A stretch of DNA of 44,984 bases from an uncultured Pelagibacteraceae bacterium (lineage in GTDB: Bacteria > Pseudomonadota > Alphaproteobacteria > Pelagibacterales > Pelagibacteraceae), in NCBI GenBank assembly GCA_902620265.1, contig CACNHI010000003.1:1-44984 (forward strand), read 5' to 3'. Under the pieces are notes generated by a model. The model made no database searches and was not told where the DNA came from. It saw only the letters and a list, made by a program, of their open reading frames with translations. Below, piece by piece: positions 9,065 through 15,954 of the stretch (positions within the stretch are counted from its first letter, which is position 1; every line of letters starts with the position of its first letter). Position numbers and translations under genes: made by a program.

Positions 9065-9880
9065 TTATATTCTGCCATACTCTGACCATGAACCATCATA
9101 AATGACAGGATTATACTTATTATCAATTAAGGAATATGCAAGTGCTAAAACTGAGGCTGTAACACCAGAGCCGCATGAAAACACAATTTTCGATGAAAAA
9201 TCATGTTTTAAAACTGATTTAAAAATTTCTAACAATTCTTCTTTAGATTTAAATGTTTTATCCTTTTCTATTAATTGCTTGAATGGCAAGCATAAAGAAT
9301 TTGGTATAGATCCACTTCTTAAACCTTTTCTTGGCTCTTTTTCTTTCCCTTCAAATCTTTCTTTACTTCTTGCATCAAGAATTTTAAATTCTTGATTAAT
9401 AATATTTTGTTCAATTTGTATCTTTGATTTTACTAAATCTTTTTTTTCTTTTGAAATGTAATGTGATTTCGGAAAAACTATTACTTCTTTTGTAATCTGT
9501 CTTTTTTCTGATTGCCACTTTTCAAGGCCACCATTCATAACACTTACAAGCTTAGGGTCATGTCCAAAATAGATAAAAGTGTACCATAATCTACAAGAGC
9601 TGATTAAATCAGAATTATCATAAACAATAATTCTATCTTCATTTTTTATACCTAAACCTGAAACAATTTCATTCCACTTTTTACAAGACGGTAACATATG
9701 TGGTAATTCTGAATTCTGATCAGAATTTTTATCTAAATCAAAAAACAATGCATTTGGTAAATGCTGTTTTAAATATTCTTTATATGGATTTCTTAAAGCA
9801 TTAGGAAGATGCCAAGAACCATCAATTAATTTTATATTACTCAAATTATTTTCAACCCAAGCAGTTTCTACTAAAGACAT
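9065..9880 (-). CDS. sseA: 3-mercaptopyruvate/thiosulfate sulfurtransferase (tandem rhodanese)
   Basis: A 271-residue two-domain rhodanese. The first domain is inactive structural type (LIDGSWHLPN, FDLDKNSD, IIVYDNSD, GGLEKWQ). The second carries the active-site loop CGSGVTA with the cysteine at about residue 236; this loop form is typical of 3-mercaptopyruvate sulfurtransferases rather than thiosulfate-specific rhodaneses (CRxGxx). It transfers sulfane sulfur to thiol acceptors or cyanide. It sits one base after msrA and three before the RND adaptor on the same strand, so is likely in one transcript with them. Confidence 0.92.
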   Translation of the reverse strand: MSLVETAWVENNLSNIKLIDGSWHLPNALRNPYKEYLKQHLPNALFFDLDKNSDQNSELPHMLPSCKKWNEIVSGLGIKNEDRIIVYDNSDLISSCRLWYTFIYFGHDPKLVSVMNGGLEKWQSEKRQITKEVIVFPKSHYISKEKKDLVKSKIQIEQNIINQEFKILDARSKERFEGKEKEPRKGLRSGSIPNSLCLPFKQLIEKDKTFKSKEELLEIFKSVLKHDFSSKIVFSCGSGVTASVLALAYSLIDNKYNPVIYDGSWSEYGRI

Positions 9881-9881
9881 T

Positions 9882-10325
9882 TTATCTTTTTTCCAGATAT
9901 TTTTGATGATATTCCTCAGCTATACAATAATTTTTTATTTGTGAAATTTTAGTAACCACTTTCCCGGAATATCTTTTGTTATATTTTTCTGTTATTTTTT
10001 TTGCAATATTTTTTTGTTCGTCATTAAGATAAAAAATTTCACTTCTATACTGTGTACCAAAGTCTGGTCCTTGAGAATTTAAAGTTGTAGGATCATGTAT
10101 TTCAAAAAAGTAATCTAAAATTTTTTCATATGAAATTATGTTTGGATCAAAGTTTAATTTAACAACTTCAGCATGATTCGTATCTCCTTCACAAACTTCT
10201 TGATAACTTGTTTTACTCGTGTTACCTCCGCAATAACCTACTTCAGTTTTAAAAACCCCGTCTAATCTACTGAACTTTATTTCAGGTCCCCAAAAACATC
10301 CACAAGCTAATACTGCTATTTCCAT
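9882..10325 (-). CDS. msrA: Peptide methionine-S-sulfoxide reductase
   Basis: Repairs methionine-S-sulfoxide in proteins and free methionine. The 147-residue protein has the catalytic GCFWG motif with Cys10 near the N-terminus (residues 9-13), VGYCGG, YEKILDYFFEIHDPTT, GPDFGTQYRSEIFY and the C-terminal AEEYHQKYL. Size is at the short end of MsrA proteins, with little sequence beyond the core and no fused MsrB. It is the first gene of a minus-strand run with sseA and the RND genes and diverges from the EamA transporter with 34 bases between starts. Confidence 0.95.
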   Translation of the reverse strand: MEIAVLACGCFWGPEIKFSRLDGVFKTEVGYCGGNTSKTSYQEVCEGDTNHAEVVKLNFDPNIISYEKILDYFFEIHDPTTLNSQGPDFGTQYRSEIFYLNDEQKNIAKKITEKYNKRYSGKVVTKISQIKNYCIAEEYHQKYLEKR

Positions 10326-10359
10326 TGATTATTAAGTTTATTAAACTAAAGTTAATCTT

Positions 10360-11241
10360 ATGCTTTCTAAAAATCAATTAGGTTTTTTGTACATGTTCTT
10401 ATCTGTATGTGCATTTTCGGTAATGGATCTTATTGTAAAATGGTCAGATAGTTATCCTTTAGGCCAAGTAGTCTTTTTCAGAGGTTTTTTTGGCTTGGTT
10501 CTTTATTATTTTGTGATCCCTAAAGAAAGGCTGAAAGATTTTTATTATACAAAAAGGCCAATGTTACATTTCTCAAGATGTTTTTTTGGACTTATGGCCC
10601 TACTCTCTATTTTCATAGCATTGAGAAACCTCCCATTGGCAACAGTTGTAAGTATTTCGTTTGCTGCACCAATTTTTACAACAATTTTTTCAATTTTTTT
10701 TTTAAGTGAAAAAGTTGGTCATTTTAGATGGTTAGCGGTCTTTGTTGGTTTCGTTGGAATTATTATTATTTCTGAACCAGGTTTAAGTTCTTTAAATGTT
10801 TATTATATCTTTCCAGTTATTTTCGTTTTAGGAATGTCATATGTTGCTATTTCAATCAGACAATTATCCTCGACAGAACCAGTTTGGCTAATTTCATTAT
10901 ATTTTTCTGCAGCAATTACATTAGCGGGTTTATTTACGATACCTTATGGGTGGTTAATGCCAAATTTAATAGACCTAATACTTTTATCCTTAATAGGAAT
11001 TTTTGGAGGTGTTGCAAATCTATGGCTGAGCCAATCTTATAAATTTTCAGAGGTATCATTGGTTACACCATTAAAATATTTAGCTTTAGTTTTTGCAATA
11101 ATTTTTGGTTATTTCATTTGGGATGAAATACCAACAATAAAAACTTTAGTAGGTTCAACATTAGTTATTATCTCTTCAGTAATCATTTTTAGAAGAGAGA
11201 TTTCATTAAAAAAACAAATTTCAACAGCGCGACATGACTAA
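10360..11241 (+). CDS. DMT-superfamily (EamA) transporter
   Basis: A 293-residue inner-membrane protein with ten predicted helices arranged as two EamA repeats. Recognisable segments are FRGFFGLVLYY after helix 2, LRNLPLATVVSISFAAPIFTTIFSIFFLSEKV at the end of the first repeat, and the matching YKFSEVSLVTPLKYLALVFAIIFGYFIWDEIP in the second. Such proteins export or import small metabolites, often amino acids, purines or cofactors; the substrate cannot be told from sequence. It overlaps the AlkA-like gene by 8 bases. Confidence 0.88.
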   Translation: MLSKNQLGFLYMFLSVCAFSVMDLIVKWSDSYPLGQVVFFRGFFGLVLYYFVIPKERLKDFYYTKRPMLHFSRCFFGLMALLSIFIALRNLPLATVVSISFAAPIFTTIFSIFFLSEKVGHFRWLAVFVGFVGIIIISEPGLSSLNVYYIFPVIFVLGMSYVAISIRQLSSTEPVWLISLYFSAAITLAGLFTIPYGWLMPNLIDLILLSLIGIFGGVANLWLSQSYKFSEVSLVTPLKYLALVFAIIFGYFIWDEIPTIKTLVGSTLVIISSVIIFRREISLKKQISTARHD

Positions 11242-11860
11242 ACCACCTAAATACTGGAATAAAGCAATCAGTTATTTATCATCAAAAGATAAGATTATGA
11301 GGTCTCTAATAAAAAAGTATAACGACACATTTTTAACTACCAGAAGAGATGTTTTTTTCTCCCTATGTAAAAGCATTATAGGCCAACAGATTAGCGTTGC
11401 TGCGGCAAACTCTGTGTTTAGAAAATTTAAAAAGCTTTGTAAAAATAAAATAAATCCAAAAACAGTAAATAAATTAAGTTCACATCAGCTAAAAAAATGT
11501 GGATTAAGTCGTCAAAAAGTTAAAGGTATTAAAGAACTTGCTAGAAAGTTTTATAATAAAAGTTTTAATCCTAATCTAATTAAGAACATGAATGACGAAG
11601 ATGCGATAGCATATTTATCAACTTTAAGACAGATTGGTAGGTGGTCAGCTGAAATGATTTTGCTTTTCACTTTTAACAGACAAAATATTTGGCCTTTACA
11701 GGATATAGGTCTTTTAAGAGCGATATCTAACAATTACAATAAAAAATATTTACCACCGAAAATTTTTGTTGATAAATTATATAAAAAATTTTCACCCTAC
11801 TGTTCAGTTGCAACTTGGTATTTGTGGAGATCTATAGATGATGAACCTATTCAGTATTAG
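11234..11860 (+). CDS. DNA-3-methyladenine glycosylase II-like (HhH-GPD) protein
   Basis: A 208-residue base-excision repair glycosylase. The segment SIIGQQISVAAANSVF is typical of AlkA/Mag proteins. The helix-hairpin-helix with Gly/Pro-rich loop is LSTLRQIGRWSAEMILLF, followed by the catalytic aspartate in IWPLQDIGLLRAI; the C-terminus ends PYCSVATWYLWR. No Fe-S cluster cysteines and no N-terminal AlkA beta domain are present, so it is a minimal Mag-type enzyme removing alkylated purines. Its stop shares a TTAG tetranucleotide with the convergent DUF1330 gene. Confidence 0.88.
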   Translation: MTKPPKYWNKAISYLSSKDKIMRSLIKKYNDTFLTTRRDVFFSLCKSIIGQQISVAAANSVFRKFKKLCKNKINPKTVNKLSSHQLKKCGLSRQKVKGIKELARKFYNKSFNPNLIKNMNDEDAIAYLSTLRQIGRWSAEMILLFTFNRQNIWPLQDIGLLRAISNNYNKKYLPPKIFVDKLYKKFSPYCSVATWYLWRSIDDEPIQY

Positions 11861-12144
11861 CTTGCTTCCACTATTTGGTGATGTCTTACAACATGCCCAT
11901 TAAGTACTTCATGAGCATCTTGGTATTCCTTCGAGTCATAACATTCTATAGCTGTATTATAATCAGGGAATTCAACAACAACAGTACGTGGAGAATTAAT
12001 ACCTTCCGTAGTTTTATTTTTTCCTCCTCTTACAATGAATTTTCCAGAAAACTTTTCGACAGCTGGCTTAGCCTTTAAGGCATACTCTTTTAATTTTTCA
12101 GGATTGATGATTTTTTCATATATACACACCCAGTAACCTTTCAT
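11857..12144 (-). CDS. DUF1330 family protein
   Basis: A 95-residue protein with the DUF1330 ferredoxin-like (dimeric alpha-beta barrel) pattern: MKGYWVCIYEKIINPEKLKEYA, IVRGGK, then RTVVVEFPDYNTAIECYDSKEYQ. The function of the family is unknown. The ATG at 12144 is chosen because it forms a one-base TAATG overlap with the stop of the upstream GT17 gene; a start at 12156 is an alternative but adds only four residues. Coupling to a glycosyltransferase is unusual and may only reflect genome compaction. Confidence 0.82.
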   Translation of the reverse strand: MKGYWVCIYEKIINPEKLKEYALKAKPAVEKFSGKFIVRGGKNKTTEGINSPRTVVVEFPDYNTAIECYDSKEYQDAHEVLNGHVVRHHQIVEAS

Positions 12145-13034
12145 TAGTCTAACCACCTTTCATATTTTGATTTGTTATTTTTAATATAATCAGGCAATTT
12201 CTGAAATTCATATTTCAAAAGTTTTTCTCCTTTACCAAATTTTTTTGTTCTTTGATCAACATTTAAATTATATATTGCTCGTTTTTCATTCATAACTTCT
12301 GTAATTTGTTTAATTGTTAAAGGTTCTAGTTCAAATTCAATGTGATGAAGGTAAGACTTTAGTTTGTGGTAAATTTCTTCTGGAGTTTTAATATTTGTAA
12401 AATGCCATCCACCGTTATCTATGAATTTAATACTTGAGTATTTATTATCTGAAAAAAGAGTATCTAACCTATAAAAAGGAAACTTCCTATCTTTTATGTT
12501 TCTAAGCCATTGAGGACTTTTTAAATTCTTTTTCTTACAAGCTTTTGTCCCTATCCATGAAAAATTGGGTAATTTTAAATTAAATTTATAATAAAACATT
12601 TCTTGTTTGAACATTATAATTTTTTTATTAATTTTTGAAAAATCTAAATTTTGAAGATTTGGTATTTCATCTACATCAGAAATTAAAACTAAATCTTCAT
12701 TATCAGCCTCTGTTAATCCATTTACTATAAAGTTTCTTTGGCTATTTTCTCTTTTTCCTGCATTAAACATATATTTGCTGATTGTTATATCCTTATCTTC
12801 ATCCTCTTTGATAGTATCTAAATTATTTGGTATTTGATCGTAAACTAAATATAGAATTTTTTTTTTAAATTTTTGATATCTATCTATATCAAATTTCAAC
12901 TCCCTTTTTTCACCTTTATGATTAAATTTACTTTCTACTATCACAAAGTAATCTACTTGATCATCTAAAAGATTTAGTCTTAAGTCTAAAACTAAATCTT
13001 CATCAAAATACATAAAACAGTCAAATATTTTCAT
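12144..13034 (-). CDS. Glycosyltransferase family 17 protein
   Basis: A 296-residue protein beginning MKIFDCFMYFDEDLVLDLRL with DYFVIVESKFNHKG, the conserved opening of GT17 (beta-1,4-mannosyl-glycoprotein N-acetylglucosaminyltransferase-like) proteins. LVLISDVDEIPN holds the DxD metal/nucleotide-sugar motif, and GGWHFTNIKTPEEI is another GT17 hallmark. No signal peptide or membrane helix is visible, so it should act in the cytoplasm on a surface glycan precursor. The acceptor is unknown. It is followed by DUF1330 with a one-base stop/start overlap. Confidence 0.87.
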   Translation of the reverse strand: MKIFDCFMYFDEDLVLDLRLNLLDDQVDYFVIVESKFNHKGEKRELKFDIDRYQKFKKKILYLVYDQIPNNLDTIKEDEDKDITISKYMFNAGKRENSQRNFIVNGLTEADNEDLVLISDVDEIPNLQNLDFSKINKKIIMFKQEMFYYKFNLKLPNFSWIGTKACKKKNLKSPQWLRNIKDRKFPFYRLDTLFSDNKYSSIKFIDNGGWHFTNIKTPEEIYHKLKSYLHHIEFELEPLTIKQITEVMNEKRAIYNLNVDQRTKKFGKGEKLLKYEFQKLPDYIKNNKSKYERWLD

Positions 13035-13076
13035 AAATATATTTAATTAAATCTAATACTATAATAATAATTATAA

Positions 13077-13598
13077 ATGGAAAAAAAATTAATAATAAAT
13101 TTTCAGGAATACCTCGATACTGTTGAAAAGCTTGCAATAGAGGTAAATAAAAAATTTAAACCTACTGTTCTTATTGGTATTATGAGAGGAGCTGCACCTA
13201 TAATAGATATTTTATCAAGAATATTTAAATTACCGACAGCCTATATTGTTATACAAAGCTATTCAGGAAAAGGATTAGAGGATAAGCAAGGAGATCTAAT
13301 TTTTGCAAGAGACATAAGTTCAATAGCGCAGCAAAAAGACTTTGAAAGAGTTCTGCTGGTCGATGATTTATCAGATACAGGGCTTACTTTAAATAGAAGT
13401 ATTGATTGGTTAAAAAATTATGATCCAGTTAAAAGTTATATAAAAGATATTAAAACTGCTTGTTTATGGAAAAAAAAATCATCTAAATTTAACCCAGATT
13501 TTTGTCCCATCAAATTAGATGGAGATCCTTGGATTGTTCAACCAACTGAACACTATGAGGAAATATCTATTGATAAAATAATTGAGAGAAATAAATAA
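13077..13598 (+). CDS. Phosphoribosyltransferase (Gpt/Hpt-like)
   Basis: A 173-residue type I phosphoribosyltransferase. The PRPP-binding loop RVLLVDDLSDTGLTLNRS (about residues 89-106) is intact and LIGIMRGAAPI supplies the pyrophosphate loop; DGDPWIVQPTEHYEE near the C-terminus could close over the base. It likely salvages a purine (xanthine, guanine or hypoxanthine) to its nucleotide. Its convergent neighbour is an NCS2 purine permease sharing a terminator, which fits uptake plus salvage, although the base specificity is not readable. Confidence 0.82.
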   Translation: MEKKLIINFQEYLDTVEKLAIEVNKKFKPTVLIGIMRGAAPIIDILSRIFKLPTAYIVIQSYSGKGLEDKQGDLIFARDISSIAQQKDFERVLLVDDLSDTGLTLNRSIDWLKNYDPVKSYIKDIKTACLWKKKSSKFNPDFCPIKLDGDPWIVQPTEHYEEISIDKIIERNK

Positions 13599-13626
13599 GG
13601 CCAGAATTAAATCTGGCCTTATTTTT
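13593..13626. terminator. Bidirectional rho-independent terminator
   Basis: A perfect 13-bp stem (arms 13593-13605 and 13612-13624; core AAGGCCAGA / TCTGGCCTT) with a six-base loop lies between the convergent phosphoribosyltransferase and NCS2 permease genes. The A-rich left arm and T-rich right flank supply U tracts in both directions. The left arm overlaps the stop codon of the phosphoribosyltransferase gene. Confidence 0.9.
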
Positions 13627-13634
13627 AAATAAAT

Positions 13635-14945
13635 TTAAGCTACAGCAAAACTTATAGCACTAAGAACTGCAATAACCCATATAGCAGGAGAAGTCTTAGA
13701 AAATTTACCTGTGAATATTTTTATTAACGCATAAGAAATAAACGCTAATGCTATACCATTGCTTATACTGTAAGTTAAAGGCATTGCTATCATGGCAAGT
13801 ACAGCAGGAGCTGACTCTGCAATATCATCCCATTCTATATCAGTAATATTTCTCACAAATAAAACGGCCACATACAATAGAGCTGCTCCGTCGATTTCTT
13901 TTGGTAAACTTGTTGCAAGAGGTGCAAAAAATAAACATGCAAGAAACAAAACACCAATTACTAAAGATGTCATTCCAGTTCTACCTCCAGCTTTCACACC
14001 AGCTCCTGACTCAACATAACTTGTAACGGTTGTAGTTCCCATTAATGCTCCAGCAACAGTACCAACACTATCAGACATCATTGCTTTATTAATATCTTGA
14101 ACTTTACCTTTGTTATCAACTTTGCCTGCAACGTTAGCAACTGATGTTAAAGTTCCAGCAGTGTCAAAAAAATCTATAAACAATAATGTGAACACAACGG
14201 TTGACATACTTGCAGTCAAAGCTGCTGATAAGTCAAATTCAAAAAGATAAGTCATTGGAGGTATACTTCCCACAACCCCATTAAATTTTGCTAATCCACT
14301 TACCCATGCAATAATACTGAAAGCAATTATTCCAATTATTATATTTCCTTTAATATTAAGTTTTTCCATGACAATAATTGCTACAAATGTGAGACATCCT
14401 AGAATAACTAAAGGATTTTTTATATCTCCTAAAGTTACAAGCGTAACTGGATGATCTCCAACTACCCCCATAATTTCTAAACCAATAATTGCTAAAAATA
14501 ATCCTATACCTGCGCCTATTCCTAGTTTTAAGCTTTTAGGTATTGAATTAATTAACCATGATCTTACTGGCGTTAAAGATATAATTAAAAACAAAACACC
14601 CGCAACTAATACAGCCCCTAGAGCTTCTTGAGGTGTATAACCCATTCCTGCAACAACTCCAAAAGCAACAAAAGCGTTTATGCCCATTCCTGGAGCCAAA
14701 CCTATTGGCCAAGTCTTTCCGTAAAAAGCCATAATGAAACAAGCTAAAGCAGTCGCTAATATCGTAGCTGTGAAAACAGCACCAAAGTCAAAAAAACCTT
14801 TTTCTGGGCCTGCGAATTCTCCAGATAAAATAAAAGGGTTTAAAAACATTATGTATGCCATAGTTAGGAAAGTAGTAACTCCAGCAATAACTTCAGTTTT
14901 AAAAGTAGTTTTATGTTTTTTATAATTAAAATATTTATCTAACAT
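13635..14945 (-). CDS. NCS2 family purine permease (guanine/hypoxanthine/adenine type)
   Basis: A 436-residue, roughly 12-14 helix transporter of the AzgA/AdeQ/PbuG group of the nucleobase:cation symporter-2 family. Visible signatures include EVIAGVTTFLTMAYIMFLNP at the N-terminus, GLAPGMGINAFVAFGVV, LFIDFFDTAGTLTSVANVAG and GTTTVTSYVESGAGVKAGGRTGMTS, the last two lining the substrate site. It should import purine bases with protons. A strong Shine-Dalgarno (GGAGGAAC, ten bases before ATG) supports the start. Its 128-base upstream region contains a perfect palindrome that may be an operator. Confidence 0.93.
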   Translation of the reverse strand: MLDKYFNYKKHKTTFKTEVIAGVTTFLTMAYIMFLNPFILSGEFAGPEKGFFDFGAVFTATILATALACFIMAFYGKTWPIGLAPGMGINAFVAFGVVAGMGYTPQEALGAVLVAGVLFLIISLTPVRSWLINSIPKSLKLGIGAGIGLFLAIIGLEIMGVVGDHPVTLVTLGDIKNPLVILGCLTFVAIIVMEKLNIKGNIIIGIIAFSIIAWVSGLAKFNGVVGSIPPMTYLFEFDLSAALTASMSTVVFTLLFIDFFDTAGTLTSVANVAGKVDNKGKVQDINKAMMSDSVGTVAGALMGTTTVTSYVESGAGVKAGGRTGMTSLVIGVLFLACLFFAPLATSLPKEIDGAALLYVAVLFVRNITDIEWDDIAESAPAVLAMIAMPLTYSISNGIALAFISYALIKIFTGKFSKTSPAIWVIAVLSAISFAVA

Positions 14946-14994
14946 TGAGTTCCTCCAAATAAATATAATAATAAACCATTCTTCAAAACAAATC

Positions 14995-15008
14995 CTTTCA
15001 ATTGAAAG
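14995..15008. promoter_or_regulatory. 14-bp perfect palindrome in the purine permease leader (possible operator)
   Basis: CTTTCAATTGAAAG is a perfect dyad about 50 bases upstream of the permease start and downstream of a TTGACA hexamer (15070-15065, minus strand). Its placement fits a repressor operator, but no regulator gene is nearby and AT-rich palindromes can occur by chance. Confidence 0.35.
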
Positions 15009-15041
15009 CTTTATTCACAATTTTCAACTTAGAATTTAATT

Positions 15042-15070
15042 TTTTATTAAAACAAATCTGATAATGTCAA
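15042..15070 (-). promoter_or_regulatory. Possible sigma-70 promoter for the NCS2 permease
   Basis: On the minus strand a consensus -35 TTGACA (15070-15065) is followed by an AT-only stretch with -10-like hexamers (TAATAA after 15 bases or ATAAAA after 17). The implied leader is about 90 bases. The -10 match is weak, so this is tentative. Confidence 0.35.
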
Positions 15071-15073
15071 ATA

Positions 15074-15379
15074 GTGCGCTCATTAATACCAGTTTTAATT
15101 TGTTTTTTGTTTTTAACGAAGTTGACTAGTTGTCAGACTGTTAAGGACAAAACAGATGAAATCGTAAAAAAAGAAAATGAGAAATTAAGTCAATTTATTG
15201 GTCAACCTGTCTCAGAATTAAAAATAGTTATGGGTATGCCTGATAATGAGGAAAAGTCTAATACAGCTTCTAAGATTCTTGTATATAAAACAAAAAAATA
15301 TGGAATTCCATGCGAGAGAAAATTTGAAATTAGCAGTGAGGATATGGTGATTGGATTTGTATCTAAAGGGTGTTTTTAA
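15074..15379 (+). CDS. Small outer-membrane lipoprotein, SmpA/BamE-like
   Basis: A 101-residue lipoprotein. GTG at 15074 is the only reasonable start: an in-frame stop lies four codons upstream and the signal peptide MRSLIPVLICFLFLTKLTSC begins directly there, ending in an LTSC lipobox. The mature part (FIGQPVSELKIVMGMPD, VYKTKKYGIPCERKFEI, VIGFVSKGCF) follows the SmpA/OmlA pattern in which Gly-x-Pro and Gly-x-Pro-Asp turns are followed by a Tyr strand and paired cysteines. No specific function is proven; BamE itself is usually similar in size. Confidence 0.7.
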   Translation: MRSLIPVLICFLFLTKLTSCQTVKDKTDEIVKKENEKLSQFIGQPVSELKIVMGMPDNEEKSNTASKILVYKTKKYGIPCERKFEISSEDMVIGFVSKGCF

Positions 15380-15402
15380 CTTGTGGGGATAATCCCCACA
15401 AG
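15380..15402. terminator. GC-rich 23-base inverted repeat between convergent genes
   Basis: Perfect 10-bp arms CTTGTGGGGA and TCCCCACAAG around TAA, starting one base after the lipoprotein stop and 12 bases before the hsp20 stop. Position suggests a bidirectional terminator, but neither side has a clear U tract, so a mRNA 3'-stabilising hairpin is equally possible. Confidence 0.6.
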
Positions 15403-15414
15403 CAAGGTTAATAC

Positions 15415-15861
15415 TTATTTAATTTCTATAAGTTTTTTCTTTTTGTAATCTGGCACAATTCTTTCACAAGCAATTGTCAAAAGACCATCTTTTAGCTCAG
15501 CACCATTCACCTTTATATCATCAGCAATTGTAAATGATCTAGCAAATTGTCTTTGTGAAATTCCTTTATGAATAATTTCACCATTTTCATTTTGATTATC
15601 CGATTTATTAACTTGTTTCGTTCTTACAGTTAATAAATTATCTTCAAACTCCACTTCGACATCTTTTTTCGAAAAACCTGCTAAGGCTACTTCAATTGAG
15701 TATTTATCCTTTCCCGTTTTTCTAATATTGTAGGGCGGGTAATTAGATTGCATTGTCAAACTACCGTTTCCTAACATGTTCTCAAATTGATCAAACATAT
15801 CGTCAAAACCAATTGAGAATGGTCTTAGTGAGTTAAATATAGATAGATCCTTACTTGTCAT
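15415..15861 (-). CDS. Small heat-shock protein Hsp20 (IbpA-type)
   Basis: A 148-residue ATP-independent holdase. The start at 15861 is fixed by AGGAGG four bases upstream; the longer frame from 15900 would run through the structured leader. N-terminal FNSLRPFSIGFDDMFDQFENML is the IbpA-like arm; the alpha-crystallin domain spans about 50-140 with YNIRKTGKDKYSIEVALAGF, the QRQFARSF arginine motif and the AELKDGLLTIACE end-strand. The leader has a heat-shock promoter and a ROSE-like thermometer, so expression is probably induced both transcriptionally and translationally by heat. Confidence 0.93.
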   Translation of the reverse strand: MTSKDLSIFNSLRPFSIGFDDMFDQFENMLGNGSLTMQSNYPPYNIRKTGKDKYSIEVALAGFSKKDVEVEFEDNLLTVRTKQVNKSDNQNENGEIIHKGISQRQFARSFTIADDIKVNGAELKDGLLTIACERIVPDYKKKKLIEIK

Positions 15862-15865
15862 TTTT

Positions 15866-15913
15866 CCTCCTTTGTTAGCAAGGTTTATTACAAGTCCCAA
15901 TAAGGCAACTTGT
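15866..15913 (-). promoter_or_regulatory. ROSE-like RNA thermometer in the hsp20 leader
   Basis: In the minus-strand transcript, hairpin 1 (15913-15890) pairs ACAAGT with ACTTGT plus an inner CC/GG. Hairpin 2 (15883-15866) is CCUUGCUAACAAAGGAGG, where UUGCU pairs with AGGAG across an AACAA loop with a single G-G opposition; this UUGCU-versus-Shine-Dalgarno pairing is the defining feature of ROSE elements of alphaproteobacterial small heat-shock genes. The ribosome-binding site is thus sequestered at low temperature. The element is shorter than classical ROSE, with two hairpins rather than three or four. Confidence 0.7.
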
Positions 15914-15920
15914 AAACTTT

Positions 15921-15948
15921 ATGTAGGTATTAATTAAAATCTTTCAAG
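15921..15948 (-). promoter_or_regulatory. Sigma-32 (RpoH) type heat-shock promoter of hsp20
   Basis: Minus strand CTTGAAA (15948-15942) is a perfect -35, followed after 14 bases by CCTACAT (15927-15921), close to the RpoH -10 CCCCAT. The predicted start near 15914 falls exactly at the base of the first leader hairpin. Confidence 0.75.
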
Positions 15949-15954
15949 TATGGA

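Noticed and set aside
13060..13065. Perfect TATAAT 11 bases before the phosphoribosyltransferase ATG, suggesting a leaderless mRNA
   Set aside because: No -35 match at a normal distance and the 42-base gap is nearly all A/T, so a chance match is likely.
14946..15073. Purine riboswitch before the NCS2 permease
   Set aside because: The conserved junction and loop motifs of guanine/adenine aptamers were not found; only a simple dyad is present.
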